Shown: positions 14,869 through 35,840, counted from the first letter of the stretch. The stretch is 64,000 nucleotides of DNA from Chamaelirium japonicum (GCA_947650365.1 CANTAL010000208.1:417135-481134), one strand, 5' to 3'. The notes: generated from the sequence alone by a model not told the origin. Translations and numbers: made by a program.

Positions 14869-15435
14869 TGGGACCGGAGAGCGGAGCCTTTTGGGATCGG
14901 AGCTCGTACAGGAAACGACGGAGAAGATCGAGCTGATCAGGGAGCGACTTCGAGCAGCGCAGAGTCGACAGAAGAGTTATGCTGATATGCGTCGACGCCC
15001 GCTCGAGTTCACCGTTGGAGACCATATCTTCTTGAAGGTTTCCCCTCGTCGAGGCATCACGAGGTTTGGGAAGAAAGGAAAGTTGGCTCCGAGATTCATC
15101 AGCCCCTTCGAGATCTTGGAGAGAGTTGGTGAGGTAGCTATCGGCTGGCACTGCCTCCACTGCTCTCGAGCGTCCACGGTGTCTTCCATGTGTCGATGCT
15201 TTGGAGGTACGAGCCGGACCCATCCCACGTGTTGGATTGGCAGGACCTAGCCCTCAGTTCAGATGCATCCTACGAGGAGCGGCCGATTAGGATTCTGGCT
15301 AGCGAGGATCGAGTGCTTCGCACGAAGACCATCCCCATGGTCAAAGTGCAGTGGCAGCACTGCAGAGAGGAGGAAGCTACTTGGGAGCTTGAGTCCGCGA
15401 TGCGATCCCTGTACCCATCTTTGTTTGATGACTAA
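14869..15435 (+). pseudogene. Ty3/Gypsy chromovirus (Tekay/Del type) integrase C-terminus and chromodomain, frameshifted
   Basis: The 3' end of a Gypsy polyprotein. The segment begins near GSELVQETTEKI (about 14891) and includes LRAAQSRQKSYAD and VGDHIFLKVSP (GPY/F-type integrase C-terminal region), FEILERVGEVA, and after one frame change MLWRYEPDPSHVLDW. It ends with the chromodomain-like VKVQWQHCREEEATWELE and a stop (TAA, 15433-15435). One base appears lost near 15139. Everything upstream (gag, protease, RT, RNase H, integrase core) is absent because the remnant begins at the Cassandra junction. It belonged to the LTR that follows at 15481. Confidence 0.85.
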
Positions 15436-15467
15436 TGTTATTTAATTTTCGGGACGAAAATTCTATT

Positions 15468-15480
15468 AAGGTGGGTAGGA
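15468..15480 (+). other. Polypurine tract of the Gypsy element
   Basis: AAGGTGGGTAGGA lies directly before the LTR start TGTGATGACC, as in Tekay-type elements. Confidence 0.7.
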
Positions 15481-15654
15481 TGTGATGACCGGTATTTGAA
15501 AAAAAAAACTAAACTAAAAAAAAAAACTAAACTAAAGAAGAGAAAAAAAAAAATCTAAACCCACTACCCGAACCCAACCCTTACCCGAACCCCAAACCCC
15601 TTCCTCTCATCTCTCTCTCTCTCTCTCTTCCTCTCTTCTCCCTCATCTATCTGA

Positions 15655-15686
<32 letters not shown>

Positions 15687-16570
15687 GCCGACGGGGAGGA
15701 AGCAGCCGGAGCCAAGCCCTCGCACTAGGTTGGCCGCCTCCCCCTCCCTTCCCGTGTTTTCCTTTTTCTCTTTGGTGTTGTTGAGACCTGCCCAACCAGC
15801 CGGCAACCCCGGCACAAGGTCGGCGGCCCTTTCCCCCTTCTTTTTTTCTTTTTGTGTGTGCGTGTGTGTGTTGTGGGTTGACCGACCATCGCCACCCTCC
15901 GTTCGCCTCATGCCATGGCCATGGCCGCCGACCCGGTGGCCGGCGACTGTGCAACCGCCGAGACCCCTCCCCCATGGTGATCTACGCGACCATGGCCATC
16001 GGCTATGTGGCCGGTGGCTGTGCAGCCGACAAAGCCAACCCGGTGCCGGTGGTATTTTTCTTTCTTGTGAACCCTATCGATCCTAGCCCAAACACCCGGT
16101 GGCATCCGACCACCCTTGGGTCCATATTGGGGAAGCTATTGCCGGCCGGCTATGCAATCGGCTTAGATCCGATAGTAAGTCAACCCTTGTTCCGGCGTAG
16201 CCTAGCACACGCTGTCGAACCGTACTCGAGCCGGGCGGAAATCCGGCAATTGGATAGTCGGCAACGCCAAGTTGCGGCTTGGCACACCAACCCTCGACCC
16301 CCTACGATGTCGGTTAAGCCCTTAGAGCCCACACTAGAGGTTAGCGGGCCCGATCTCCTCGGGTCACGCTCGTATCAAGTTGATGATACCAATGCGGGCC
16401 AAACCACCTCGCATAGTCTTTTATGCACGAGATTGACCTCCAACATCTAAGCCTGACCGAGATCGGCTTTTGTCGATTTTGCCACCGACCGAAGCAGTTA
16501 TGACCGTTTGACCGGATTAGTGCATTTGGACCCTAATGTGGCTTTTGGCGTCGGTAACGCTGACTAACCA

Positions 16571-16670
16571 TGACGCTAGCTTTGGCACATCGATTTACGT
16601 GCCAATAGACCGGCGTCTGATGATGCTACCTTTGGCGTATCGGTTTGCGTGCCAGTAGATCGGCGTCCGA
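16571..16670 (+). repeat. 50-bp tandem duplication upstream of the LTR TATA box
   Basis: Two units begin TGACGCTAGC (16571) and TGATGCTACC (16621). They share TTTGGC, GTGCCA-TAGA and CGGCGTC words, with about ten differences. The TATAAAT at 16676-16682 follows. Duplicated enhancer-like units upstream of LTR promoters are common; function here is inferred. Confidence 0.7.
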
Positions 16671-16675
16671 TGACG

Positions 16676-16682
16676 TATAAAT
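16676..16682 (+). promoter_or_regulatory. Candidate TATA box of the Gypsy LTR
   Basis: TATAAAT lies directly downstream of the duplicated 50-bp unit. No transcript evidence is available. Confidence 0.45.
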
Positions 16683-18510
16683 TCTCGACTCGGCCAATCA
16701 GGGCCTAAGCTAACAATATTTTAAGTAGCACTTAATGACCATAGGCCGCTGGTATGTTTGGCAGTTAGTGGGCACGTGGACCGAGTCGGTGACGGAGCAT
16801 AGGGCGCCTAGCAGCATCAGCCTGAGCACACTTTTCAGGTAACACTGCACACTGTTTAGATAGTTAATTATGCTGTTATAGAAATTAAGGGTAGGTATCC
16901 AGAACGCTGCATGCGGGTCCCGTCGGACATCGTCGCATATGGTCGAGTGGACCCCGCCTTGCATGCGGAGTCGCGAGTCCAGCGACGCATGCTTAATAAT
17001 ATAATTAAATAATAAATTTTCTGATTGCTTGGACACTGTAAGTAGGAATTTCCTTAAGATTAAAAATTAATAATTAAATAATAATTATCGGGCTCACTCT
17101 CCTGGATGGAGTGTGGACCCGGGCACACGGGAATACGGGCGAGAGTAAATTTTTATAGTTATTGTGATGTATGGGTTGTGAGCGCGGTACAAATCCCGGG
17201 GTAAAACATCGAAATTGATTTATTATCATAATTGTGTGATATTCTATTCTGTGGAAAGATTCGGACCCCGTGTGCGCATGGGCCATGAACCACCCTGCGC
17301 GCACAGCCGAAGATCAGTAGGCTAGGGGGTCACGGGCAGGGATTGTGGTAAAGCCAATAGGTGGTGCCCTTGAAGAGGGATTGGCCTAGCAATCCTGTCC
17401 TGGGGTAGTTGAAGCCCCCAAGGAAAGCAAGTTGGGCGGTAGAGCCCCACCGTGAAAGACGGAAAACCCCTTATGATCATATGGGTGACTTTGCGTATGG
17501 TGTCGGAGTATGCGCGGCGAGAGAGTTGGCCCTCTACATCGAAATAAAAGGTCCTATAGTAATGCCCGACCGGGGGCAGGATGAACAAAATATCCAGGGT
17601 TCACATTGAATATGTTTAATTTTATTAATTGAAAAATGGTACTCTCGATAACCTAGTGACAGTAGGAATTGTATGCAAATGTAGAAAATGTATGGACACT
17701 TAGGGCGTAATTGAGAACGTAGTTGGACAACTAGGCTAATCAGTAAACTGTTTATAAAATACGGGCGTCATTAATTACCTAGACAGTTAGCTTGTCACTA
17801 GCCATTTATTTGGCTAATCTCCCAATTCATTTTGGGGGCTACTCATTCCCATGAGTAGGCTCTTCTGCAGGTTCGGAGACTTAGAGGTAGCCGCAGCACG
17901 AGGCCAGCGGTGGAGTTGGGACGACGGTAGAGTCTTAGATTACCGCATGTCATGTAGTAGTCATTTTCCTTCTGGCAATGTAATCGCACTTTATTTGGCT
18001 TAGTGTATGCTATTAGTGGCAATGATACAGCTGTGTTCTCTTTGGGTAGGCCTCTCCTCAAGGCCCCAAGCCTAGGATAGCCCACAATAAAATATAAATC
18101 TTAAGGTGACTTAATTGATTAGCCCATTAGATATGATATGTGAACCAGTGCCTGAGTGCTAGAGAGCGGGCGGGGCTACTCGGCTCGCCGTCAGAGGCTT
18201 GAGCCTCGTGCTCCTTTAAGAGAGAATTCTTTTAGCATGTGGGACACCAGCAGGCCGCACATGCTGAGAGGATTACCCGGTTGAGGGTCGAGCATGATCA
18301 TCTCCCTGTCGATGAAACTGTATCTCTATATTTTCTTTCAAAATAAAAATCTTTTCGTAAAAAAAGTAAGTTTTAAAATATTCTTGAGAGAGTAGAAGCC
18401 TGGTGAGAAATCCTAATTGGAATAGACAGTTGACCAAACCCTAAAACCCTTGGTTTTTCTCAATTCACACCCCAGGAATCGGTTTTAGATTTCTGGGGCG
18501 TGACATTGAG

Positions 18511-18965
18511 CAGCTATAGTGATTTCGTTATATCAACCGAATTTATACTCCACATACACCCGAATTTTTACTCCATAATTGCTACAATGATTTCACTGTA
18601 GTTGCAATATTCTGGAGTATAAATTCAGTTGCTGCAATGAAATCACTACAACTGCTACAATGATTTCATAATAGCAATCAAATTTACACTCCATATATAC
18701 ACCCGGAGTTATACTCCATTACCCCGAATTGAAATCACTGTAGCTACAGATCTTGGAGTATAAATATGGGTTAATGGATTATAAATTCTAGAGTATCAAC
18801 TGGGTTTATCGGACTATAAATTTGGGGGTATTTTAGTCAGTTGCTAGGGGTTGAGCAAGTCAATAGGGCTTTAATGAAAAGTACCGTTTCGGGTGAGACT
18901 GAGCTCAGACCAAAACACTGTACTGGTGCTTAAAAAGCATCTTCTAAGAAGGGCTTTTCACTAAT
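18511..18965. mobile_element. Palindrome-rich repeat, copy B, right part
   Basis: Many GCTACAATGATTTCACTGTA and CAACTGAATTTATACTCC-like words in both orientations. It ends with TTCTAAGAAGGGCTTTTCAC (about 18939), a phrase that also ends the related copies. Confidence 0.6.
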
Positions 18966-19339
18966 TTCCCAAATAAATTCGGTGACTTTTGGGTTTTCCT
19001 TCCAAATCGGAGATGGATTTGGGATGGGGTTACAAATTGGGACCAGGTGTTTGTTAACGGGACGGGCTCGGTGTCTGACCGGACCCGTCCCAAAGGACCA
19101 GGTGTTTCTTGCCGGTAACGAGCGGGTGTAAGTGTTTTGAAAATCGGACCGAACCAGACGGTTCAACCGGTTTGGACTGGACCTGGAACATGTTTCAGTT
19201 TAGTCTTTGAATAAGCCGGTTTGTATGTTAACCCAGAGAGATCCTTTTCGAGTAGCAGTCCCGACCACATTTCCATTTGAGCTTCAGCCCTTATGGACGA
19301 AAATGCCCTCACCCCACTTTGAATTTAGGTCGGCTGCCC

Positions 19340-19520
19340 TCATCTCCCCCCCCCCCCCGCCGTCGGAGCCGAACCTAACCGAACCCCCCACCAGCCCTCA
19401 CCTGCAGTCGCCGGACCTAACCGAACCCCCCCACCCCCGCCGGACCTAACCGAACCTGCTGGCCCCCCCCCCCCCCCCCACCACCGCCGGACCTAACCGA
19501 ACCCCCCTCCCCCGGCCGGA
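19340..19520. repeat. GGACCTAACCGAAC short repeats with poly-C runs
   Basis: At least five copies of CCGGACCTAACCGAAC are separated by C runs. Reverse-complement words occur at 9150-9240. Confidence 0.7.
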
Positions 19521-19890
19521 CCTAATCTATAACCATGGGATGAACCCTAGACCTAGAAATCCTAACCCCTAGACCTAACTGAATCCTCACAGTCGCCTCC
19601 GGTTCTCGAGCCCGCCGCCGCCTCCGCCTTCGCCACTCGTGCCAGCAGCCACTGTCGCCTCGCCTCCGTCGCTCGCGCCTGTCGCCGCTGTTGCCTTTGC
19701 CTCCGCCACTCGTCTTCACCGGACCTGACAGGGAAGAGTGTGAGGATGGTCTGGGATTAAAAAAAACAGGAAGGGTTTATCCTAATGTTAGTTTGGTTAG
19801 AGGGGCTGGACCTCAAATGAAAATGTTCAGTGGGTTTATCCTAATGTTAGGTTAGTTAGAGGGGTCTTAGGCTAATTACCTCTTTAAAAA

Positions 19891-20976
19891 GGGAAATTTT
19901 ATTCATACCCCAAAAATCTGTAACTAGCCCCCGTCTCCCTATCGTTTCTCAATAACTTACTTAGCGACTCTTTAATACCAACATTGCCCTTTTCTTTTGT
20001 ACCCCAAACCTCAAAGCCCTAACTTAGCATCTTTTGTACCCCCAACCCAACCCAACCCAACCCAACCCAAGGTCTGTTTGAACTTCCTTAGCCCTAGCCT
20101 AATCCGTCGGGTTGGTCAGGTTGATCAGGTTGTGCGGGATGGGTTGATCGGCTTCAATATGGTAGAGGAGAAATAATTCGGGTTGGGCTCGGGTTGGGTT
20201 CAGGTTAGCCCGCCCAAATTTGGGTTGGGTTCTGGTTGGCCCGCCCAAGTTGCAGCCCTACGTTTGCCTTCAAGTAGGGGTGGCAATGGGTCGGGTCGAG
20301 TCGGTTGAGACATAGGTATAAGGGCAAAACACCCAACCCGAACCCAACCCGTTTAATAAACGGGTCAAAAATTTAAACCCAAACCCGACCCTACTAAACG
20401 GGTCGGGTCGGGTTGGCTCAACAGAACCCATGTAAACCTACCGGGTTGGGTCAAGACAAGTCGGATTGGGTCGAATTTAATCGGATTGGGTCGGGTTGCC
20501 TTGGGTCGGGTCTGGTTGACACGACCCATTTGGTAAACTGGTCAAGTCGGGTCAATCGGGCTATAAGTACAAACCCGAACCCGACCCATTAAATAAACGG
20601 GTCAATCGGGTTGACCCTTATATGACCCGAACCCGTTTAGGCCAAATCTAAACTTGCTAACTTTGGGTCGGGTTCGGGTCGGGTCAAGGATTGCCACCCC
20701 TACCTTCAAGTACCAGCCAACTGCATGGGGTTTATTTAAGAGTGGGGTGTATTCAAGAGTGCATATAATTATGATATATTTAAGGGGGTATGTGTTTGAT
20801 TGGGGTATAATCAAGTTGGAGCGGGCCATTTAACTGGGGTGTATTGAAGGTGGGGTGTACGGGCGAAGGGTAGTTTTGGGATAAGAATGGGGTATGAAAA
20901 AAAAAGATGGGGTGTGTTCAAGTTTGTTGGAAATGGGGACTAAACACAGATTTTTGGGGTATGAATAAAATTTTCC
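19891..20976. mobile_element. TIR element with TSD TTAAAAA
   Basis: The left end GGGAAATTTTATTCATACCC is matched by the inverse of the right end, and the match extends into CCAAAAATCTGT for about 30 bases. TTAAAAA flanks both sides (19884-19890 and 20977-20983). The 1,086-bp interior has TGGGGTGTATT/AAGGGGGTATG words, no transposase, and a nested hAT MITE at 20275-20702. Confidence 0.78.
20275..20702. mobile_element. hAT MITE, TIR TAGGGGTGGCAA, TSD CCTTCAAG
   Basis: A 428-bp insert with perfect 8-bp duplication CCTTCAAG at 20267-20274 and 20703-20710. Both ends carry TAGGGGTGGCAA-T, a well-known plant hAT terminal motif. The interior is made of GGGTCGGGTT words and their complements. It is nested inside the 19891-20976 element and is therefore younger than it. 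Confidence 0.93.
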
Positions 20977-21236
20977 TTAAAAAAACATATTTTTATGTGG
21001 TTCAAACGGTTGAACCACCGGTTTGAACCGATTTAGACCGAACCAGATACCTTTTCGGTTCGCCTTCTGGTCCGGTTTTGAAAACACTCTATATGCCTCG
21101 CGATTTGAGAGAGAGAGAGGGAGAGGGTAACAGGTCGGTTTCATTACCGGAGCAAGAGTCGAACCCTATAAAATCCTTGCCGATTGTTTGCCGGTTGGCT
21201 CTCTAGACTTCATCGGATTGGATTCAAGGAGAGGAG

Positions 21237-29222
<7,986 letters not shown>

Positions 29223-29935
29223 AGTAAGGCTTTCAGTATGTTTACATGAGAATTTGCTATGAAGCATGTGCTTATATTCTTTGTTTTTGGGTTGGCCACT
29301 TCTTTAACTGCTGAAGTTTGTAGTTATACACTTTTCACATTTGTGAAGAAACGATCTGTGGTGAATATGAATTGACCTGGTTCTGGTTGTTATTTAAGTT
29401 GATTAAAGATTGATGTTGGTGAATGGTGATCGATGTCACCGTGCTGAATCCACTCCGTGAGCTTGTAACTACTATTTGTTAGTGATATTCTTTTAACTGA
29501 AGTATCTAAAGAAAGATGACTATAATCTAACGTTGAACTTTATGGTATAAGTCAGTAGTCAATTGTTAATCTGTCACAGTTCAGATTCTTTATTACTTTT
29601 ATCAGTTTAATGACATACTTCACACATTTCTTTCTCCTGTTTCTTTTCTGTATCCTGAGCGAGGAGGCCTATTTGGTTGACTACTCAGGATGTTCCACCC
29701 TTGGTATTTCCTAACAGTAGAATATTGAAATAAGGTGGTAGTCCTTATACAATAATGAAGGACTTTTGTTGAGTGAATGATTGTCTGATCTCAAAAGTGC
29801 TCAAATTTGAAAAAAGAAACAGGTTGCCAGTAGCTCGTGTGCCTCCTTTTATCAGAATTTCACTCTTGAGTCAATTAGACGTGTCATTTTTTTTTGAAGT
29901 TTTTTTAGGAGGAACAACCTAGATATAGTGGCAGT
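29223..29935 (+). other. 3' UTR and downstream region of the NSRP1-type gene
   Basis: AT-rich sequence after the stop. No AATAAA is obvious in the first 300 bases, and plant genes often use degenerate signals. No other gene is seen. Confidence 0.45.
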
Positions 29936-30613
29936 CAAGGTTTAAAATACGGGTATCGGTACCGGTACGGGATGACCCTGGGCCGCCTGGTATCGGCCGG
30001 TTCAGCCGAAACCGGTACTAATATGTTTTTTTAATGGAAGAATGTAAAAAATAAGAAAAATAGAACAAATTAGGAACCTACTAGTTTTAGTTCTTCACAA
30101 CCACCACTTAAGTTAGCTTTCAGCGCTCTTTCAAATTTCTAATATCATCAATCTAACTATACATACATATGCTGTTATATGTCATAGCATGCTTCTACTA
30201 CAGTTAATAACAAGAACTGAACGAGGAACTGGTTATCTTGAACTAGAAAGAGCAACTATGATAAGTCAAAATATTACTCGAAGGTTAGTTGGCATGCATG
30301 CACGCATGCATAAAATGTGAGATTAGTTTCAACTAGGATTAGTCACTTTGAAAACATGAATCTAAATTCAATGATATGCTGCCAATGCAACAAGCATATC
30401 TGCCTTATTTCTGATGGCCCTTTATTCTACTCCACTTACAATAATACTAGTGTAACTCATAAATGTGGAATGGAAAGGGACAGCTCATAAATGTGAAAGA
30501 TATGAACCTCTAGGTAACCCTATTTCAGATGCCCGGTATTGAGTTGACTTGGGCCATTTTTGGTCCCTGAATTGGTTGGTACGACTCGGTATTGACCAAA
30601 TTTTGATTCCATG
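29936..30613. mobile_element. hAT-like MITE with near-perfect 8-bp TSD
   Basis: Starts CAAGGTTTAAAATACGGG; the other end on the opposite strand starts CATGGAATCAAAATTTGG. Both continue with TATCGGTACCGG/AATACCGAGTCGTACC words. The flanks GTGGCAGT (29928-29935) and GTGTCAGT (30614-30621) match at seven of eight bases. The 678-bp interior is AT-rich and lacks a transposase. Confidence 0.7.
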
Positions 30614-30759
30614 GTGTCAGTATCAAGTAGCTATTAGCGGTTATTTGAATCCACATCTTGTTAGTTGGAGAAAAAGAACACCATGTATTATGATGTACAT
30701 ATCTTCAAGAACATGTGAAACACAAATGAGTTTTGGGACTATTTGGTATGTATCAGATG

Positions 30760-31880
<1,121 letters not shown>

Positions 31881-32209
31881 TAGCCCAAATAATAACCTAC
31901 ACCATAAAAAATGCTTATGACCTAATTTTAATGCTTTCAATGTTGTCTATAGATTGAGTATTCAAAAAATGGATGATGGCAAAGAGTTAGTGTGATGAAA
32001 TACAAGTTAGCGCATGTAATAGAGAATTCACACTGTTGATCACGATGTGCATCTTAAAACACAAAGGGACCAAACTTCAGTAGGTTTGGATAGTTCAAAA
32101 CCATCAATCAAATCCAACTTTTTCAACTAGCCATTTTCTTACCAGTTTATGCAAAGGTGACGAAAACATTTGATATTTGACTTAGTTGTCATTTTGATGT
32201 TGTAGATCA

Positions 32210-33075
32210 TGACCCATTGATGCGGATATCAAGCCACCTATCACTCGTGTTTACCACCGTCGTCAGAGTAGGACATGCCACCCGATGTTCCTTTGGTTGA
32301 AGGATTGACATGCCCCACTTGCACCGAGCTCAGGAGCTAGAGCTCATTGCCTTTATTTATTTAGTAGTTTTGGAGTTATTTATTAGTTAAATATATGCAT
32401 TATTGGTTTTAGTTGTTTTCCTTGTTTTTAGTCCCATATCGGCTATGGGATGTTTGGCATGTAATGAGAGGGTTATATAAACACCTTCAAACTCTTTATT
32501 TGAGTTACTGAATAAAAATATTAAAATTGCTGCTCATATTGAGTTTCTCTTGTTGGTGTCGACTTCAACGTAACCCTAGGTGCCGACTGCCAGTGGTCTT
32601 CTCCCCTCATTCTATCTTTTCTTTCCGTCCCAAATCTTCTCACATGATCGCATTGTCCTTGGCTTCCTCTCCAAGCTTTCTTGTGTGAATTGTCAAGAAC
32701 AATTAAGAAGAAGAAGAGCAAGAAGGAGAAGAGATCTGGGTCCCAACCCCCTCTCCTCTTCCCACCGTGAACCAACGTCCCTCCTCGGCCTCCTCTCTGT
32801 TCCGCGTGATAGAAATGTCACGCCTCCTTCTCTATTCACGTATGGTCAACAGAAAAGAGTCACGAGAATCCCTGAATTGCTGAGGGCCACCCCCAACGTG
32901 TTGCAACTTTCCGAGAGCAGCCTCAGATGCTGCAAGCACCACCCGCGTACTGCTGCTTCCAGAGGCACCTCCGTAGGGCACCCACATGCACCCAATTTTT
33001 TGAGGGCACTCCTAGAACTCTTGATGGCACCCCCTAGGCCTCTCGAGAAGCCCTGTTGCTGCTGTTGTTGCTAAT
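32210..33075 (+). other. Possible decayed LTR with TATA box; Copia linker-like motif
   Basis: A short frame (about 32,220-32,310) contains KPPITRVYHRRQ, reminiscent of the linker between integrase and RT in some Copia polyproteins. It is followed by AGTCCCATATCGG, a TATATAA box (32474-32480) and a leader-like region. No matching second LTR or TSD was found. The downstream open frame (32580-33074) has no family signature. Confidence 0.3.
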
Positions 33076-33079
33076 CTTC

Positions 33080-35360
33080 ATCCTCCGACGCCCTGTTTTT
33101 CGTGGATTTACTGAGTTATCAAGATTCGACATTTATCTCGTGTGCTTGGCTTGCGACCGCGCAGTACAATATCTTCTGGTGATATCCATTAAACATCTTT
33201 ACTGACTCAACTACTGGTTTTGATAATAACATTCAATATCATATAACTTAACTTTGAAACTTATTTGTGTCGAAGCTCATATGTGAAATCCTTAATTTAC
33301 TTGAATCTAATAATTACTTGTTGAGCAAAACCTTAGCCAGCGGAACCTTTTGGCTTCCACATTATCAACCCCTATAGAATTGCTTGAAACTGCATGCTTG
33401 CATCTGCCATATGAATTAATCATAAAATTGTCCGCTTGAATTCTTCCGCATTAGTATCCTACATCACCCATGGTCTAGATTTTTGATTTAGATGGCCTGC
33501 CATGTATTTTTCAATGGTAAGGTTCATACTCAAATCCTTTACATGATTGTAGTCTCTCTCTACGTGCGCGTTCGTACGTCATATTTTATTGCACTTTACG
33601 CACCATACAATATATAAAAGCATCAATTAGAGTTCTATCATGAGAGATTGTAAACTATTGGACTTCAAATAGTTTTTGGCTGGATCTCTGCTTATATCTT
33701 ATACTCAATTCTACAAAATCCCACACATTTCAACCTTTTGCACGATCTGACTCTCCACCAATCCCATCTATTGCATATCTCTACTTCCCACAAGAAACAT
33801 ACTTTGACATTGCATTGCCCACAACAACATTGCCTTTCTCATAGCGGTGTAATTTTGAGTAAGATCTTCATGAACAACTATTGTTTGCTTTTCAAACTTG
33901 ATCAGTAAAAAAGTCAAGCTTGACCTACACCTTGCTTAACTTTATTTAGCTCAATTGTACTTCTAATAGTGGAAATAACTCTGTCATGCTCTGGCCGTGT
34001 GTGAAGCCTCTCATAATTAAAAAGACTTCAAAAGCATCCCCCCCTCCCCCCCCTCTAGCGCATGCACACACACAAAAGAAAACAGGAATACGTGCACATT
34101 TTCACACTCTATTATGATTTGATAAACACCCATTAACCCTTTCAAAACATACTTGTGAGTGGTGTAGATTTCACACATGCATGATGATTCATGCTTGTAC
34201 ATATAGTGTGTTGTCTGTGTGTGGTTGTCGTGCCCCTGAAAATCCTTTTTCTTTCGCAAATAAAATTTTAAGATCGCTAAAGTCGCTTCCCCTTTAACTA
34301 GCATGCACGCTGTACCATGTTAAGGTACCATTTCACCCAAAAACTTAAGCTGCTAGAGAATGGACGTAATATCAAGTTAACAAGAGGAAGGCAAAAACAT
34401 GTGACTTCATCATCATCATTTTCTTATCCCCATTAATATGGGGTTCTGCTATGGGCATAATTCAAAATTTTGATTTTCATGATCGGTTATCAACATGGCG
34501 CTAACCATGTGAAAAATGCTGCTTGCTTAGTGAAGGCAACTTTGTACGATAGTGAGAGGACTTTCATGAAATTTAAATTCTATATAAGAGATAGGGGTCC
34601 TACTCCTACCTTATTGGTTACATAGGTTAAGCTCATGCTCACTCCAAAGTTGTAGACTAGGACAGAATTTATGGTGTACACATGTATATGTTTGAAACAA
34701 ATCTTACATGTTTATTAACTTGTCCCGCTATCTTGTCAGGACTTGCTCTCGTGATGTCGTCTTCTCAATAATCAATATTGGCATAGAGTTATATGATGAA
34801 CATATTTCAAATTACCATGTGGCTCATCCAAAAGTTTGATTAAAATTCACAGTTGCTCGAAAAAACTATCCAGTTGTAAGTGAACTTTTATGAAGTTTTT
34901 TGAAGATTGGTGCTTCTATGATTTCTACTTTCTTAGGACGTAAAATTTCAAATTATGTACTAGGTCCAAGTATAGCTTGGGCGACCGGCACTAGTTCTCT
35001 CATATATGTATGGTGTGTGGCCAGATGATCGCGCTTTTACTCCCAACGATGCTTACGGAGCCTTAGAATGAGAAAAAACTTTTGTACGGATAATGCCCAC
35101 AATATTGCCTTTACTATTTGCTTTGCAAGGAGTGCTTTTACTTTGAAGACAAATCATGACATGGAAGAGTTTGATTAGGGACATAAAGAGGTGTGAATGT
35201 AAAAAAAATTATAGAATTTTATTCTTTTCTTTCCTTTATCGTGTATCGTATGGTGCGCCGGAACTTTCAAGTCATCGGCTACCCATAAGGACCTTGTTGA
35301 GCTGTATTTTTTCACCCTTCAAGCACTCCTTTTGTAGAATTTGAAGGATTCTTTTTTTAT
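33080..35360. other. Intergenic, AT-rich; no gene recognised
   Basis: Both strands were read. Only short frames without family motifs are present. There is a poly-C-rich patch near 34,038-34,052. Confidence 0.5.
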
Positions 35361-35364
35361 TTTT

Positions 35365-35608
35365 GGGTAAATTACACAGACCCCCTGTAGCTTGATTGTT
35401 ATCACTTACACCCCCATCATGTTTAAAACCTACAAATGCCCCCTTATTGTTTGAAAAACCATACACAGAGACCCCTTTGGTGGCCCCCTGGAGGGGGTGC
35501 AAGTGATAAGTTTTTCAAACTATAACAGGGACATCTGTAGGGTTTCAAACATGATAGAGTGTATGTGATAATCGGTCAAATTACAAGGGGTCTTTGTGTA
35601 ATTTATCC
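35365..35608. mobile_element. MITE with GGRTAAATTACAC termini
   Basis: Left end GGGTAAATTACACAGACCCC; right end on the opposite strand GGATAAATTACACAAAGACC. The 244-bp interior is roughly symmetrical (CACTTACACCCCC-ATCATG against the CATGATAG-AGTGTATGTG side). T-rich flanks on both sides could be the TSD. Repeats with this end motif are widespread in plant genomes. Confidence 0.75.
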
Positions 35609-35739
35609 TTTTTTCTTTCCTTCTGTTCTTAATTATTTGTGTCCTCTGTGACCATCTAATACCAAAGCTTTTGACTGAGGAAGAGTTGTATGTAAAGAGG
35701 AACATGCTGCTGTTTACACTTTACAGCACCCTCTTCAAG

Positions 35740-35744
<5 letters not shown>

Positions 35745-35826
<82 letters not shown>
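35745..35826. repeat. (AT)n microsatellite adjoining a foldback element
   Basis: About 40 AT units directly left of the foldback element. A short TA run (36246-36259) is on its right. Confidence 0.95.
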
Positions 35827-35833
<7 letters not shown>

Positions 35834-35840
35834 CCCTCTA

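Larger units (their letters stand above)
15481..18505 (+). mobile_element. 3' LTR of a Gypsy chromovirus, about 3.0 kb
   Basis: Begins TGTGATGACCGG after the polypurine tract and ends TTCTGGGGCGTGACA at 18505, followed by TTGAG (18506-18510). The same TTGAG precedes the Cassandra LTR at 14399-14403. The interior has CT microsatellites (15606-15680), a 50-bp tandem duplication (16571-16620 and 16621-16670) and a TATAAAT box directly after it (16676-16682). Open frames inside (such as 15854-16450) have no family signature and are not treated as genes. Confidence 0.8.
19132..21087. mobile_element. Possible outer TIR element upstream of the NSRP1 gene
   Basis: The left end GTGTTTTGAAAATCGGACCG (19132) is the near inverse of the right end GGTCCGGTTTTGAAAACAC (21087). 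Both continue into GGTTCAACCGG-type words. The interval holds C-rich GGACCTAACCGAAC repeats (19340-19520) and two better-supported nested elements. No matching TSD was found, so the two ends may belong to separate insertions. Confidence 0.4.

Noticed and set aside
14869..15435. Host chromodomain protein gene
   Set aside because: Domain order, the polypurine tract and the adjoining LTR show it is the end of a Gypsy polyprotein.
15854..16450. 198-codon frame inside the Gypsy LTR
   Set aside because: It lies wholly within an LTR, starts in low-complexity CT/GT sequence and has no family motif.
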